DNA of 64,000 bases from Tragulus kanchil (Eukaryota; Chordata; Mammalia; Artiodactyla; Tragulidae). The DNA lies in contig JAIOJX010000002.1 in NCBI GenBank assembly GCA_022376925.1, positions 65,186,001-65,250,000 on the forward strand, in the 5' to 3' direction. Under the pieces are notes generated by a model, which was not told the origin of the DNA, did not search any database, and was given only the letters and a program-made list of their open reading frames with translations. The translations under genes and the position numbers were made by a program. Below, one piece after another: positions 10,421 through 22,782 of this stretch (position 1 is the first letter of the stretch; every line of letters starts with the position of its first letter).

Positions 10421-12667
10421 TATTGAAGAGATCCCAGATGAAATGAGGGAAAATGAATTGGGTCCTGAATCCAAAGAAATAGACAACTAGCAATCAGTAA
10501 AAGGCATTCTGGAGGCAATGGTGAGGGGGGATGAATTTTAATGTAGAAATATACCAAATTTTCATTGAATAAATGATAAACTTCTTGGGTGTGATAAAAA
10601 TTGATTTACTCAATAAAATATATCTTTCATGGTTGTATGGCACTTAAGTTTTTCCAATACAAAATACATTTAGAAACTTTTTCTGATTGGATTCATACAA
10701 AAAAATGTTGAAAATTACAGGAGAGAGGGGATTAATCATACTTAAAGATGAGGAAACTGAGGTATAAAATTATTAGGCTTAGTTAGATTGTGCTACTGTC
10801 AACTCAATTAATCTGAGCGCTGTTTCTTGGAAAAGGTCAGTTTTCATTCCACTATCAAGGAAGAGCAATGCCAAAGAATGTTCAAACTACCACTTCATTG
10901 CAGCCATTTCACATGCTAGCAAAGTAATGCTCAAAATTCTCCAAGCTAGTCTTCAAAAGTACGTGAACTGAGAACTTCCAGATATACAAGCTGGATTTAC
11001 AAATGGCAGAGGAAGCAGAGATCAAATTGCCACTATCGTTTGGATCATAAAAGAGCCAGGGAATTCCACAAAAACACCTATTTCTGCTTCACTGACTATA
11101 CCTTTGACTGTGCAGACCACAACAAACTGGAAAATACTGGAAGAGATGGAAATACCAGACCATCTTATTTGCCTCCTGTGAAACTTATATGCAGAACAAG
11201 AAGCAACCGTTAGAACTGGACATGGAACAGACTGGTTCCAAATTGGGAAAGGAGTATGTCAAGGTTGTATACTGTCACCCTGCTTATTTAACTTCTATGC
11301 AGAGTACATCATGTGAAATGCCAGTCTGGATGAAGCAGAAGCTGGAATCAAAATTACCAGGAGAAATAACAATAACCTCAGGTATGCAGATGACACCACC
11401 CTTATGGCCAAAAGCAAAGAGGAACTAAAGAGACTTTTGATGAAGGTGGAAAAGAGAGTGAAAACGTTGGCCTAAAACTCAACAATCAAAAAATGAAGAT
11501 CATGGCACCCTGTCCCATTACATCATGGCTAATAGATGGAAAATCAATGCTTTGAAAAGGTATTGAAGAGATCCCAGATGAAATGAGGGAAAATGAATTG
11601 GGTCCTGAATCCAAAGAAATAGACAACTAGCAATCAGTGGTGAGGGGGGATGAATTTTAATGTAGAAATATACCAAATTTTCATTGAATAAATGATAAAC
11701 TTCTTGGGTGTGATAAAAATTGATTTACTCAATAAAATATATCTTTCATGGTTGTATGGCACTTAAGTTTTTCCAATACAAAATACATTTAGAAACTTTT
11801 TCTGATTGGATTCATACAAAAAAATGTTGAAAATTACAGGAGAGAGGGGATTAATCATACTTAAAGATGAGGAAACTGAGGTATAAAATTATTAGGCTTA
11901 GTTAGATTGTGCTACTGTCAACTCAATTAATCTGAGCGCTGTTTCTTGGAAAAGGTCAGTTTTCATTCCACTATCAAGGAAGAGCAATGCCAAAGAATGT
12001 TCAAACTACCACTTCATTGCAGCCATTTCACATGCTAGCAAAGTAATGCTCAAAATTCTCCAAGCTAGTCTTCAAAAGTACGTGAACTGAGAACTTCCAG
12101 ATATACAAGCTGGATTTACAAATGGCAGAGGAAGCAGAGATCAAATTGCCACTATCGTTTGGATCATAAAAGAGCCAGGGAATTCCACAAAAACACCTAT
12201 TTCTGCTTCACTGACTATACCTTTGACTGTGCAGACCACAACAAACTGGAAAATACTGGAAGAGATGGAAATACCAGACCATCTTATTTGCCTCCTGTGA
12301 AACTTATATGCAGAACAAGAAGCAACAGTTAGAACTGGACATGGAACAGACTGGTTCCAAATTGGGAAAGGAGTATGTCAAGGTTGTATACTGTCACCCT
12401 GCTTATTTAACTTCTATGCAGAGTACATCATGTGAAATGCCAGTCTGGATGAAGCAGAAGCTGGAATCAAAATTACCAGGAGAAATAACAATAACCTCAG
12501 GTATGCAGATGACACCACCCTTATGGCCAAAAGCAAAGAGGAACTAAAGAGACTTTTGATGAAGGTGGAAAAGAGAGTGAAAACGTTGGCCTAAAACTCA
12601 ACAATCAAAAAATGAAGATCATGGCACCCTGTCCCATTACATCATGGCTAATAGATGGAAAAACAAT
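10421..12667 (+). repeat. Direct duplication 6: 10421-11548 / 11561-12667
   Basis: Offset 1140 bp before and 1119-1120 bp after the 21-base indel at 10499-10519. Carries the 5' part of a BovB fragment in both copies. One clear SNP in the BovB part: CAACCG near 11208, CAACAG near 12327. Confidence 0.95.
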
Positions 12668-13262
12668 GGAAACATTGACTTTATTTTCTTAGGCTCCCAA
12701 ACACGTGAATGGTGACTGCAGCCATGGAATTAAAAGATGCTTGCTCCTTGGAAGAAATGCTATGACAAACCTATACAGCATACTGAAAGCAGAGACATCA
12801 CTTTACCAACAAAAGTCTGTATAGTCAAACCTATGGTTTCTCCAGTAGTCATGTATGGATGAGAGAGTTGGACCGTAAAGAAGGCTGAGCACTGAAGAAT
12901 TGATGCCTTTGGACTGTGGTGCTGGAAAAGACTCTTAAGAGTCCCTTGGACTGCAAGGAGATCAAACAAATCAGTTATAAGGGAAATCAATCCTGAATAT
13001 TCATTGAAAGAATGATGCTGAAACTGAAGTTCCAATAATTTGCCACCTGATGGGCAGAGGCGACTCACTGGAAAAGAGCCTGTTGTTGGGAAAAATGGAA
13101 GGCAAAAAGACAAAGGGACAAGAGAGGATGAGATAGTTGGATGGCATCACTAGACATGACTTTGAGCAAGCTCTGAGAGATTGCTCCATGATGGATATGG
13201 AAGCTGCAGTCCATGGGGTCACAAAGAGTTGGACATGACTGAGTGTCTGAACTGAACTGAAC
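10821..13262 (+). mobile_element. BovB (RTE) LINE with reverse-transcriptase remnant, interrupted by a duplication
   Basis: Degenerate BovB in the sense direction. RT-domain stretches are readable: an AGF-like motif near 10990, IPDHL near 11153, and the catalytic YADD at 11383-11394, preceded by NNLR and followed by T. Stops and frameshifts break the frame throughout. The first part (10821-11548) is repeated at about 11940-12667, and only the second copy continues without a break to the 3' end at 13262 (TGGACATGACTGAGTG, then ACTGAACTGAA). The real element is thus about 1.3 kb, 5'-truncated and inactive. The second YADD is at 12502-12513. Confidence 0.9.
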
Positions 13263-14117
13263 CTTCTTTGTACTGTTCCAAGTTAGAGTTGGCCCAAAGA
13301 GGACTTTGTTTGAGACTTGGTGGAAGTAAAGCAGTGGTGCAGCTCTCAGATTAGCATCAGACATAGTGATGCTCAGGATCAGAGGTGCACAGCAGTTCTC
13401 AGGCTTGTCCTCTCTTTCACTCTGCATCCAGCTTGCCTCTCCCATGCCGGGAATTTGCCCAAGCTCACCACCAGATGCTTGACTGCACAGGCCCACGTAA
13501 CATAGCTACAACTTTCCAAGATGTCTCCTACTGTGGTCCACTTGGATGTGCCTGATTTCCCAGATCTCCTTGCTGGCTCCAGCTTGTAGACCACTACCTT
13601 AAGGTTCAAGCATATACTGACCCTTCCTCTGATTATCCACCTTCATTTCTCAGACCTTCATTTCTCCAGCTCATCTCACATGTGTAAGGTGTAATTTGTA
13701 TTGATAAATCCCTGATTTCCATAATACTCATCATGCCTCTGTTTCTGTGACTGAACCCTCACTGATACGACAGAGTTGGATTTATGGATAGCGAAGCCAG
13801 ATTTCACTATTTAATAGTTTCTACATCTTCTGATTCCCATCCCAGAGTTCTTTCTGGTAGATCATAGTATATCCCTAAACTCACAATTAAACTTTTATTT
13901 CTTTTCAGCATTTGGTGTGGTAATGGCTATGTATTTGTTTTTCTTTCTTATTCTAAATATTAGGACCAGGAAAAATCAGTGAAGTTTTAATGAGAAGAAA
14001 AAGGTTACTATAAGCCCTAAACTGATTTTTAAAAATCATACTTTAGTATTTTTTTTTCAGAGAGATAAAAATGCAATCATTTATCAAAGAACTAAAGGGG
14101 CAAAAATGCAAAAAAGA
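13262..14117. other. Unduplicated intron sequence, nothing recognised
   Basis: Single-copy stretch after the BovB 3' end. The small frames on either strand have no recognisable domain. I see no splice-bounded exon of ANGPT1. Confidence 0.6.
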
Positions 14118-14376
14118 GGGTTTCTCTGGTGATCCAGTAGGTAAATAGTCTGCCTTACAGTGCTAGGGGTGCTGGTTAAATCCCTGGCCTGGGGAGGTCC
14201 CACGTGCCATGGAGCGGCTGGATCCATGTGTCCAATTACGAGTCAGTGCTCTGGAGTGCATGCACCCAGAGCTGGTGCTCTGCAGCCAGAGAGGCCACTG
14301 CCATGAGAGGCCCACAAAGACCAAAGAATAAGGATGAATGAAAATAAATAAATAAAAAACCAAGAGGAGGCTAAAA
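14118..14376 (+). mobile_element. CHR-type SINE, sense
   Basis: Head TTTCTCTGGTGATCCAGTAG, then TGCCTTACAGTGCTAGGGG, then the body GGAGCGGCTGGATCCATGTG, GAGCTGGTGCTCTGCAGCC and GACCAAAGAATAAGGATGAA, with an AAATAAATAAATAAAA tail. More diverged than the copies at 39758 and 57828. Confidence 0.8.
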
Positions 14377-14935
14377 TTTTTTTTTAAATGTAAAAAAGAA
14401 AGTATATATAAAGATGCCTTTATTTTAGTGAACAAGTTCGAGCTCCAAGGAGCTTTATAAATAATTTATAGAACAAAAAATTGAGAGAGATAATGTGTCC
14501 ACAGACATTTAGATGATTAAAGATAGAAATGGGGTTAGAAGAAACATATTTTATCTCTTAGAAAATGCACTTGGAGTGTATTTAATTCCAGAAATTAACT
14601 GATGTATTTCCCTTATTGACAGATGGCCATATGGTGGGGAGTTATGAGATCAAAGCTCAAATTGTGACTTTTACTCTCATTAGTACCTATGACCTGGTGT
14701 GAAGTACCACACTTTAATTTTATTGTATAAAACAAAGTGTCTGGTGCATAGCATGCATTCAACAAATACTAAATATTACCTGTTAATAATAATTTGATTG
14801 GGTTAGATATATATCTTGAATTTTGATAAAAATGGTTTCTATATTTTAGGAACTTAGAAATTAGTGAGAAAGATCACACACATGGTTATCTAATAACACT
14901 TTTTAATAACTTAGAATATGGATTGTTTGTTCCTT

Positions 14936-15078
14936 AGTCACTAAGTTGTGTTTGATTCTTTTGCAATGCCATGAACTGTAGCCCACCAGGCTCCTCTGTC
15001 CATGGGATTTTCCAGGCAGGAATACTGGAATACCCAGGGACCAAATCCTTGTCTCCTATATCGGCAGGCAGATTTGTG
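14936..15078 (-). mobile_element. Bov-tA SINE, antisense, partial
   Basis: Shows the reverse complement of the Bov-A body (GTAGCCCACCAGGCTCCTCT, CCATGGGATTTTCCAGGCAG) followed by a shortened tRNA-like head. Part of the middle is missing. Confidence 0.8.
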
Positions 15079-15753
15079 AATATGGCATGGTTGTTCACAG
15101 GCTGTTATGTATCTTTGGGACCAAAAAGCATCCAAATTGCCTTGCGAATGAAGGTGATGTTGTATTTCTCTGGGAAATCAGTGTAGGGAAATTTATAGGA
15201 ATGATATTAGGATTGACTCCCGTGATAGAGTGAAGAAAGTGGTACTGAGCAGAAGAATCTGGGCTCACATGCAGTCACACTGAACACCTCATCTACTTTC
15301 AAGTGACAGCCCTGGATAGTCCCTCAGAACTGTCCTGAATTATGGCAAGTGGTCCTTAAGATACTCCTGTACTGACCAGTCATTGGATGCAATCTGTCTG
15401 TAGGAAGGAGCAGGGACTTTGAGTGATATGACTTTCTTCAGTCCCAAGCATACTCAATCAGGGCGCCTTGGCTATAAGCTGTTAGCCAGTAACATTCCCA
15501 GAAAGTGGGGGAAGGTGTGTTTCCATTCTGGAGGAAGGCTATAGGTGAGCACATCATAGCATACACCATAGCAGGTGTCATGGAAGACTTCCTGGAATAA
15601 GGAGAATCGTACAGATTTACAAGGTGTATCCAAAACTGGATTCATGTACATAGGGTAAGGATACAGAGTTACTTTTGATCAATATGTCTCTAGAGATGAG
15701 AAAGATCTATTTAAACTTTTTTTTGGTTTATGCAGTGTGGCCACAACTATTAT

Positions 15754-16201
15754 CAGTTCAGTTCAGTCATTCAGTTGTGTCTGGCTCTTTGCGACCCCAT
15801 GGACTGCAGCACACCTGGGTTCTCTGTCATTCACCATCTCCGGGAGCCTGTTTAAACTCATGTCCATTGACTCAGTGATGCCATCCAACCATCTTATCCT
15901 CTGTCATCTCCTTTTCCTTCTGCCTTCTATTTTCCCCAACATCAGGCTCTTTCCCACTGAGTCATCTCTTCTTATTAGGTGACCAAAGTATTGTAGCTTC
16001 AGTTTCAGCATCAGTCCTTCTAATGAATATTCAGGGTTGATTTCCTTTAGGATTGACTGGTTTGATTTCCTTGCAGTCCAAGGGACTCTCAAGAGTCTTC
16101 CTCAATACCACAATTCAAAGACATCAATTATTCGGTGCTCAGCCTTCTTTATGGTCCAACTGTCACATCCATACATGACTACTGGGGGAACCATTACCTT
16201 A
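15754..16201 (-). mobile_element. BovB 3' end, antisense insertion with target-site duplication
   Basis: 5'-truncated BovB 3' end in reverse: starts with the complement of the GACTGAACTGAACTG terminus at 15754 and runs back to the coding end near 16201. It is flanked by a perfect 11-bp direct repeat, ACAACTATTAT at 15743-15753 and 16202-16212. A similar uninterrupted sequence occurs at 16864-16985. Confidence 0.9.
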
Positions 16202-16402
16202 ACAACTATTATAAGAATTTTTAAAATACAATGTCTATTAAGATAAAATATTTTTCTAAAGAAAACTCAAAAAAAGTGTGGATGATTAAGGGAAATTGCA
16301 AGTAGTTTTTGGACTATATTCAAAATGAGGGGGTTATCTGGTTGGGTTAGGTTGAAGAAATAGCGTGGCAGTAATAGCTGAATCAATAGGTGGGACCAGG
16401 TC

Positions 16403-18647
16403 GCAAATAGTTTCAGGTGACAGACTTTAACCTGCAGATATATGAACACTGTTGAAATATGTGAAGGATGGCAGAGATCAAGTCAGATTATCTTTCAAAA
16501 AAAATCTCCATAATAGTATGGAAAATATATTTGAGCACATGAAGACTGGAGGCAGGAAGGCTTTCTAATAGTCTGGGTGTTGGATGACAGAATGTGAATA
16601 ACACTACTTCTCTAGAAGTATTTAATAATTTCACATTGATTGTGTGTTATTTCACATGATGTGTCTGTCACGCCATTCTCACATTGCTGTTTTTTCTTAT
16701 TTATATTCTCCTGGGTTCTATATATTTTATTTTCTATCTGAGAAATATCATTTGAATTTTCCTTGGAGGATAAATGAAAAATATGTGTATTACATGGACA
16801 TCTGTAAGCTCATCAATCTATTCATGACATTTACTTTTAATCCAGAGTAAATGTTGTTAAGAGTATGAGAAAGATCTATTTAAACATTTTCTTTTGGCTT
16901 ATATAGTATGGCCACCACTATTATAAGAATTTTCAAAATATAATTACTATTAAGGTAAAATATTTTAAAAAGAAAACTCAAAAATTCTGAATCTTAATTT
17001 AGAAGAGGAACAAAATATAGAAAACGTGAAAATAGAAAACAAAAGCCTACCATGTATTTCATATTTAAAATTTCAGTTGAATTTAATTGAGTGGGTCAAA
17101 TTTCCAAGCCTCATCCAAGCTTCTTGATCTTTAAATGTATCTGATAGTACCTGGCTCAAAAGTCATTGCAAGGATTACATGATTGTAATATGAAACATCA
17201 CTTCATACTTATATGATAGGTGTTAGTATTAATTCCTTTAATAATTAATCACATCAAGGCCTCCTACTTCAGAGGGAAGAGAAATGAGCTGGAGAACCAG
17301 CACAGAAAAGAGAAGCTGGATTTTGGGCACCCTGACTTGAGGCCACCCATGCTGTTTCTGGGTTTGGAGAATAAGGGCTGAGCATGAGTGAAGATACAGG
17401 TGGAGGGAAGTCACAAGGGTGGAGTTTCTCATTTCAAGCTTCTGTCTGAATTTTCTTTGAATGAGTGAATAACACCAGTGTATAGTGTACTTATTTTAGA
17501 TAACCTTTGGTAGTAAATCGTGAAATGCGAATCAAGGTCGGGCAAATAGTTTCAGGTGACAGACTTTAACCTGCAGATATATGAACACTGTTGAAATATG
17601 TGAAGGATGGCAGAGATCAAGTCAGATTATCTTTCAAAAAAAATCTCCATAATAGTATGGAAAATATATTTGAGCACATGAAGACTGGAGGCAGGAAGGC
17701 TTTCTAATAGTCTGGGTGTTGGATGACAGAATGTGAATAACACTACTTCTCTAGAAGTATTTAATAATTTCACATTGATTGTGTGTTATTTCACATGATG
17801 TGTCTGTCACGCCATTCTCACATTGCTGTTTTTTCTTATTTATATTCTCCTGGGTTCTATATATTTTATTTTCTATCTGAGAAATATCATTTGAATTTTC
17901 CTTGGAGGATAAATGAAAAATATGTGTATTACATGGACATCTGTAAGCTCATCAATCTATTCATGACATTTACTTTTAATCCAGAGTAAATGTTGTTAAG
18001 AGTATGAGAAAGATCTATTTAAACATTTTCTTTTGGCTTATATAGTATGGCCACCACTATTATAAGAATTTTCAAAATATAATTACTATTAAGGTAAAAT
18101 ATTTTAAAAAGAAAACTCAAAAATTCTGAATCTTAATTTAGAAGAGGAACAAAATATAGAAAACGTGAAAATAGAAAACAAAAGCCTACCATGTATTTCA
18201 TATTTAAAATTTCAGTTGAATTTAATTGAGTGGGTCAAATTTCCAAGCCTCATCCAAGCTTCTTGATCTTTAAATGTATCTGATAGTACCTGGCTCAAAA
18301 GTCATTGCAAGGATTACATGATTGTAATATGAAACATCACTTCATACTTATATGATAGGTGTTAGTATTAATTCCTTTAATAATTAATCACATCAAGGCC
18401 TCCTACTTCAGAGGGAAGAGAAATGAGCTGGAGAACCAGCACAGAAAAGAGAAGCTGGATTTTGGGCACCCTGACTTGAGGCCACCCATGCTGTTTCTGG
18501 GTTTGGAGAATAAGGGCTGAGCATGAGTGAAGATACAGGTGGAGGGAAGTCACAAGGGTGGAGTTTCTCATTTCAAGCTTCTGTCTGAATTTTCTTTGAA
18601 TGAGTGAATAACACCAGTGTATAGTGTACTTATTTTAGATAACCTTT
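16403..18647 (+). repeat. Direct duplication 7: 16403-17508 / 17542-18647
   Basis: Offset 1139 bp. The filler at 17509-17541 is an error-rich version of the sequence just before 16403 (shared GAATCAA and AGGTCG). Confidence 0.96.
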
Positions 18648-19383
18648 CACCAGAGCAGGCATTATGTTATGGTTTTTGTTTTACATATATATGTATATAT
18701 ATATTTTGCTTTACAGAGTTGTGTTGTTTACAGGTATGTATAATTATAGATTAGTCATATATATGTGTTTTAATGAACTTTAATTTCTCATTTGATACCA
18801 ACGTGAATCTTAATATTGCATGAGAAGGTAATGATTACAGACTTGTTTTCTGCTGGGTTTTGGCAGGAAAGAGGGCCAGAGCCACCAGCTTTATTACAGT
18901 AAGATTACAGAATGGAACCCATACTGAACTAGGCAGGAATCAAACATCTCATTTTTAAGCCATTCTCCTTCCCTGGGAAAAAAAAATATATTGCAGATTT
19001 CTGAACATCAGTTTTGTTTTCTTTAAAACCAAAGGTTTGGAATTATTAAATTCCTTCTGGATTTATAAATTCTGATTCTCAAGGTTCACAATTCTCTCGA
19101 GAGAGAAAAATGGAGATCTCAAAGTATACACCTCTCTTAAGTTTTCTGACCACAGCCTCACATCATTTGGGTCAAGTTCAGAATTCCAAAGATGTTCAAG
19201 GACTGGAAGATGTTCTTCAGTGAGGGCAGTGGGCTTGAAGAGGAGACAAGTGTGTCTTTCTCAAGCAGATGCCAGGATGACAATTATATTGTGTACCCTG
19301 TAGCCTACTTCAGAGGGCTACCCCTAAACCTACCTATTCTTTGTACCCTTAATACAACCCCTACTTCATAAGTGTGCTTATAC

Positions 19384-19385
<2 letters not shown>

Positions 19386-19423
<38 letters not shown>
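19386..19423. repeat. (CA)19 microsatellite
   Basis: Uninterrupted AC/CA dinucleotide repeat, 38 bp. Same length in the duplicate at 20611-20648. Confidence 0.97.
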
Positions 19424-19425
<2 letters not shown>

Positions 19426-20608
19426 AGAGACATTTTGGAAAAGAACCAAAACAAATTCTTCAGGAGCCTAGAAAAGGACTAGACTAATTATTTGCTGGTC
19501 CTATTGTCAGTCTGTCTGACATTAGCCAAGTTTCATATAGTTTCAAGTTTCAACTCAAAACATTTACACAAGAGTATCCCTGATGTTTTACAGTGGTTTT
19601 TCTTGTTATAAAACTCTCAAAATATTGACCTCCTTGGAAACATTTCTTCTTACACTCCATTGGATTTTATAAATGTCTCTTCTTTTGTTTCTTGAGCTGC
19701 CATATGCACACCCTCAGTACCCACCAGGAGACTATCAACTCTTTGGATCCATTTCTCATCTTCTGCTGTAGTGACATCATCACTGTTTGTTAAGAAAAAG
19801 ATTATTATGTCTCCAAGGATCCAATCCCATACATTAAAAGAAAATGAGATGTGATCATAAAAGAGTTGTAGCTCTACACTCCTGAAGGATAGTATGTCTT
19901 AGAAAGACAAATAAGCAGCAGAAACAGTTGGACTACTGGGAGATGGCCACACAGGTTGGAATACAAGCATGAGGCCTTGGTTGCTGTCACTGCATTTTGC
20001 TTGAAGTAGTGTCCTTTCGATGTCCACAGTTGTGTTTCCAAGACCAATGCTGAGTAGCCACGATATTGAGAGTTTAAAATCATTGCAACCCTGATTTACT
20101 GAGGAAAGAGGGCCAGAGCCACCAGCTTTATTACAGTAAGATTACAGAATGGAACCCAAATGGCTCAAACATCTCATTTTTAAGCCATTCTCCTTCCCTG
20201 GGAAAAAAAAATATATTGCAGATTTCTGAACATCAGTTTTGTTTTCTTTAAAACCAAAGGTTTGGAATTATTAAATTCCTTCTGGATTTATAAATTCTGA
20301 TTCTCAAGGTTCACAATTCTCTCGAGAGAGAAAAATGGAGATCTCAAAGTATACACCTCTCTTAAGTTTTCTGACCACAGCCTCACATCATTTGGGTCAA
20401 GTTCAGAATTCCAAAGATGTTCAAGGACTGGAAGATGTTCTTCAGTGAGGGCAGTGGGCTTGAAGAGGAGACAAGTGTGTCTTTCTCAAGCAGATGCCAG
20501 GATGACAATTATATTGTGTACCCTGTAGCCTACTTCAGAGGGCTACCCCTAAACCTACCTATTCTTTGTACCCTTAATACAACCCCTACTTCATAAGTGT
20601 GCTTATAC

Positions 20609-20610
<2 letters not shown>

Positions 20611-20648
<38 letters not shown>
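20611..20648. repeat. (CA)19 microsatellite, duplicate copy
   Basis: 38-bp CA tract in the second copy of direct duplication 8, equal in length to the first. Confidence 0.97.
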
Positions 20649-20650
<2 letters not shown>

Positions 20651-21750
20651 AGAGACATTTTGGAAAAGAACCAAAACAAATTCTTCAGGAGCCTAGAAAA
20701 GGACTAGACTAATTATTTGCTGGTCCTATTGTCAGTCTGTCTGACATTAGCCAAGTTTCATATAGTTTCAAGTTTCAACTCAAAACATTTACACAAGAGT
20801 ATCCCTGATGTTTTACAGTGGTTTTTCTTGTTATAAAACTCTCAAAATATTGACCTCCTTGGAAACATTTCTTCTTACACTCCATTGGATTTTATAAATG
20901 TCTCTTCTTTTGTTTCTTGAGCTGCCATATGCACACCCTCAGTACCCACCAGGAGACTATCAACTCTTTGGATCCATTTCTCATCTTCTGCTGTAGTGAC
21001 ATCATCACTGTTTGTTAAGAAAAAGATTATTATGTCTCCAAGGATCCAATCCCATACATTAAAAGAAAATGAGATGTGATCATAAAAGAGTTGTAGCTCT
21101 ACACTCCTGAAGGATAGTATGTCTTAGAAAGACAAATAAGCAGCAGAAACAGTTGGACTACTGGGAGATGGCCACACAGGTTGGAATACAAGCATGAGGC
21201 CTTGGTTGCTGTCACTGCATTTTGCTTGAAGTAGTGTCCTTTCGATGTCCACAGTTGTGTTTCCAAGACCAATGCTGAGTAGCCACGATATTGAGAGTTT
21301 AAAATCATTGCAACCCTGATTTACTGTTTATCTAATTTACAGAGCTGAGCTACACATACAATGTTTAAGGACCTGCTATGTGCCAAGTACTGTTTTAATG
21401 GGTAGTGATATAAAAGTAACTGAAATAAACTTCCTGTTCTCAAGGAAGGCCCACCAGTTATATAGTGACCCTCTTTGTGAGGTCTAGGAGACTAGTGATC
21501 TCATCACTGACTGCAAATTTGGCAGTGCCTAGAAGAGTTCCTGGAACATAGCAGTAATGCAGTAAATTTTGTGAAATAAAGTGGCCCTTGGTCAGCCACT
21601 TTTTCTAGAACACAAGCTGCTCACTGAAAAAAAAAAATGAAAACAGAGACCTTAACAATTAAGGACATAGTCTGTCTATTTTTATATCTGCAATGATATA
21701 AAACAACACACAAACCTGTTTTGTATATTGATGTCATTACTTGAACTTCT

Positions 21751-22070
21751 TTTTTTTTTAATTTTATTTACTTATTTTGGGGGGGGGTGTTGGGGTGGGA
21801 GCGGGGCAGGTGGGCCACCTCTGTTGGTCTTTCATTTATCTATTTTCATTCATCTTTGTTCTTTGGCCCTTGTGGGCCTCCCATCGCAGTGGCCTTCGCT
21901 GTTGCAGAGCACTGGCTCTGGGCGCACGAGCTCCAGAGCTCCAGCTCGGCAATTGGACACATCAGTCCAGCCGCTCTGCGGCACATGGGATCTTCCCAGG
22001 CCAGGGATCGAACTGGCACCCTTTGATCTGCAAGGCAGTGTCCTTACCCACTGGACCACCAGGGAAGCCC
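21751..22070 (-). mobile_element. CHR-type SINE, antisense, full length with target-site duplication
   Basis: Antisense copy with poly-T/AT-rich tail, G-rich end (G runs at 21779-21787, 21792-21795, 21797-21799, 21803-21806), body and tRNA-like head ending GGGAAGCCC at 22070. Flanked by TTGAACTTCT at 21741-21750 and 22071-22080, a perfect target-site duplication. Confidence 0.88.
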
Positions 22071-22615
22071 TTGAACTTCTTCTTGTCTTTCACATTATTG
22101 ACCAAAAATTATAAATTATGTCTCACCTTATTTTTCATGTAAATCACTCAAACATAAAATTTTACTCCTGTTTTGTCATATCCTCTTTTATCAAGAGAAT
22201 GCAAAACATAATTTAAGAAAGGTAAATCAGTATAAGTAAAAAAAAATTTTTGTAGAATAAAAGTATTTATTTCAAACCTCTGAGTCTGAGTCAATTCTCT
22301 GTCACCAGTTTTATGAGTTCAGTGTAACTTCATAACAACCATTGCTATAATAAACATGATAACAACAATAATATTATGCTTTAATTAATTCCCTATCCTC
22401 TAGAATTTGAGCCAACATCAAAACAATCAGTCTGTGAAAACTGAAATTGAAAGCTGTGAACAGGACTTTACAGGGCTTTTTGTATCTCTCTGTCATAGGC
22501 CTAGAGAGCCAGATTTTCATTTTGAAGGATCATTTCTTTTTTTCATACTTTTTCACTAAAACTCTTAAATGACTAGACTTGACGCAGTTGAACACCACAT
22601 CCATGAAGGATTTAC

Positions 22616-22782
22616 CTGTAGTTTTGCTTTTCATTTCCTATGTGGAATCTGTCGTACTGTGAATAGGCTCGGTTTCCTTCCCAGTCCATTAACTCGATTC
22701 TTAGCATGTACTGCCTCTGACTGGTTATGGCGAAGATAAATTCATTCCCCAGCCAATATTCTCCAGAGGGATTTCCAAAACC
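22616..22782 (-). CDS. ANGPT1: Angiopoietin-1 fibrinogen-like domain exon, 167 bp (probably exon 7)
   Basis: Internal coding exon of angiopoietin-1, the secreted ligand of the endothelial receptor TIE2/TEK. On the minus strand a pyrimidine-rich tract ending in TTTTGCAG (22790-22783) precedes the exon, and GTAAAT follows it (22615 downward). It encodes 55 residues plus two bases of a split codon. It opens GFGNPSGEYWLGNEF, the hallmark of fibrinogen-related domains, and continues through SQRQYMLRIELMDWEGN to end EKQNY. The SQRQYMLRIE and DRFHIGNEKQNY stretches fit ANGPT1 rather than ANGPT2. The frame continues exactly from the 102-bp exon at 37905-38006, which ends in a complete ATG. This is the only one of the three exons present once, lying in a stretch (21327-24760) free of the local duplications. 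The exon number is inferred from remembered gene structure. Confidence 0.96.

Larger units (their letters stand above)
8603..10721 (+). repeat. Direct duplication 5: 8603-9640 / 9664-10721
   Basis: Offset about 1060 bp. The second copy has 21 extra bases at 10499-10519, which are absent from the first copy and from a third copy near 11638. The sequence between the copies (9641-9663) matches neither side well. Confidence 0.95.
18865..21326 (+). repeat. Direct duplication 8: 18865-20100 / 20102-21326
   Basis: Offset 1237 bp at the start and 1225 bp later; the second copy lacks about 12 bases near 20158. Both copies carry a CA tract of identical length (19386-19423 and 20611-20648). Confidence 0.96.
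1..22615 (-). other. ANGPT1: ANGPT1 intron 3' of the 167-bp exon (partial)
   Basis: Intronic sequence downstream of the 167-bp exon on the coding strand, with its 3' end outside the window. I looked for the next fibrinogen-domain exon and did not recognise one. The interval carries Bov-tA, CHR and BovB repeats, a (CA)19 tract and eight direct duplications. Stretches 13262-14117, 14377-14935, 15079-15694 and 22071-22615 show no coding signal and no repeat I can name confidently, apart from weak MIR-like pieces near 14690-14790 and 21365-21580. Confidence 0.85.

Noticed and set aside
11189..12547. 79-codon frames with reverse-transcriptase-like content
   Set aside because: Pieces of a degenerate BovB broken by stops and frameshifts; no intact protein.
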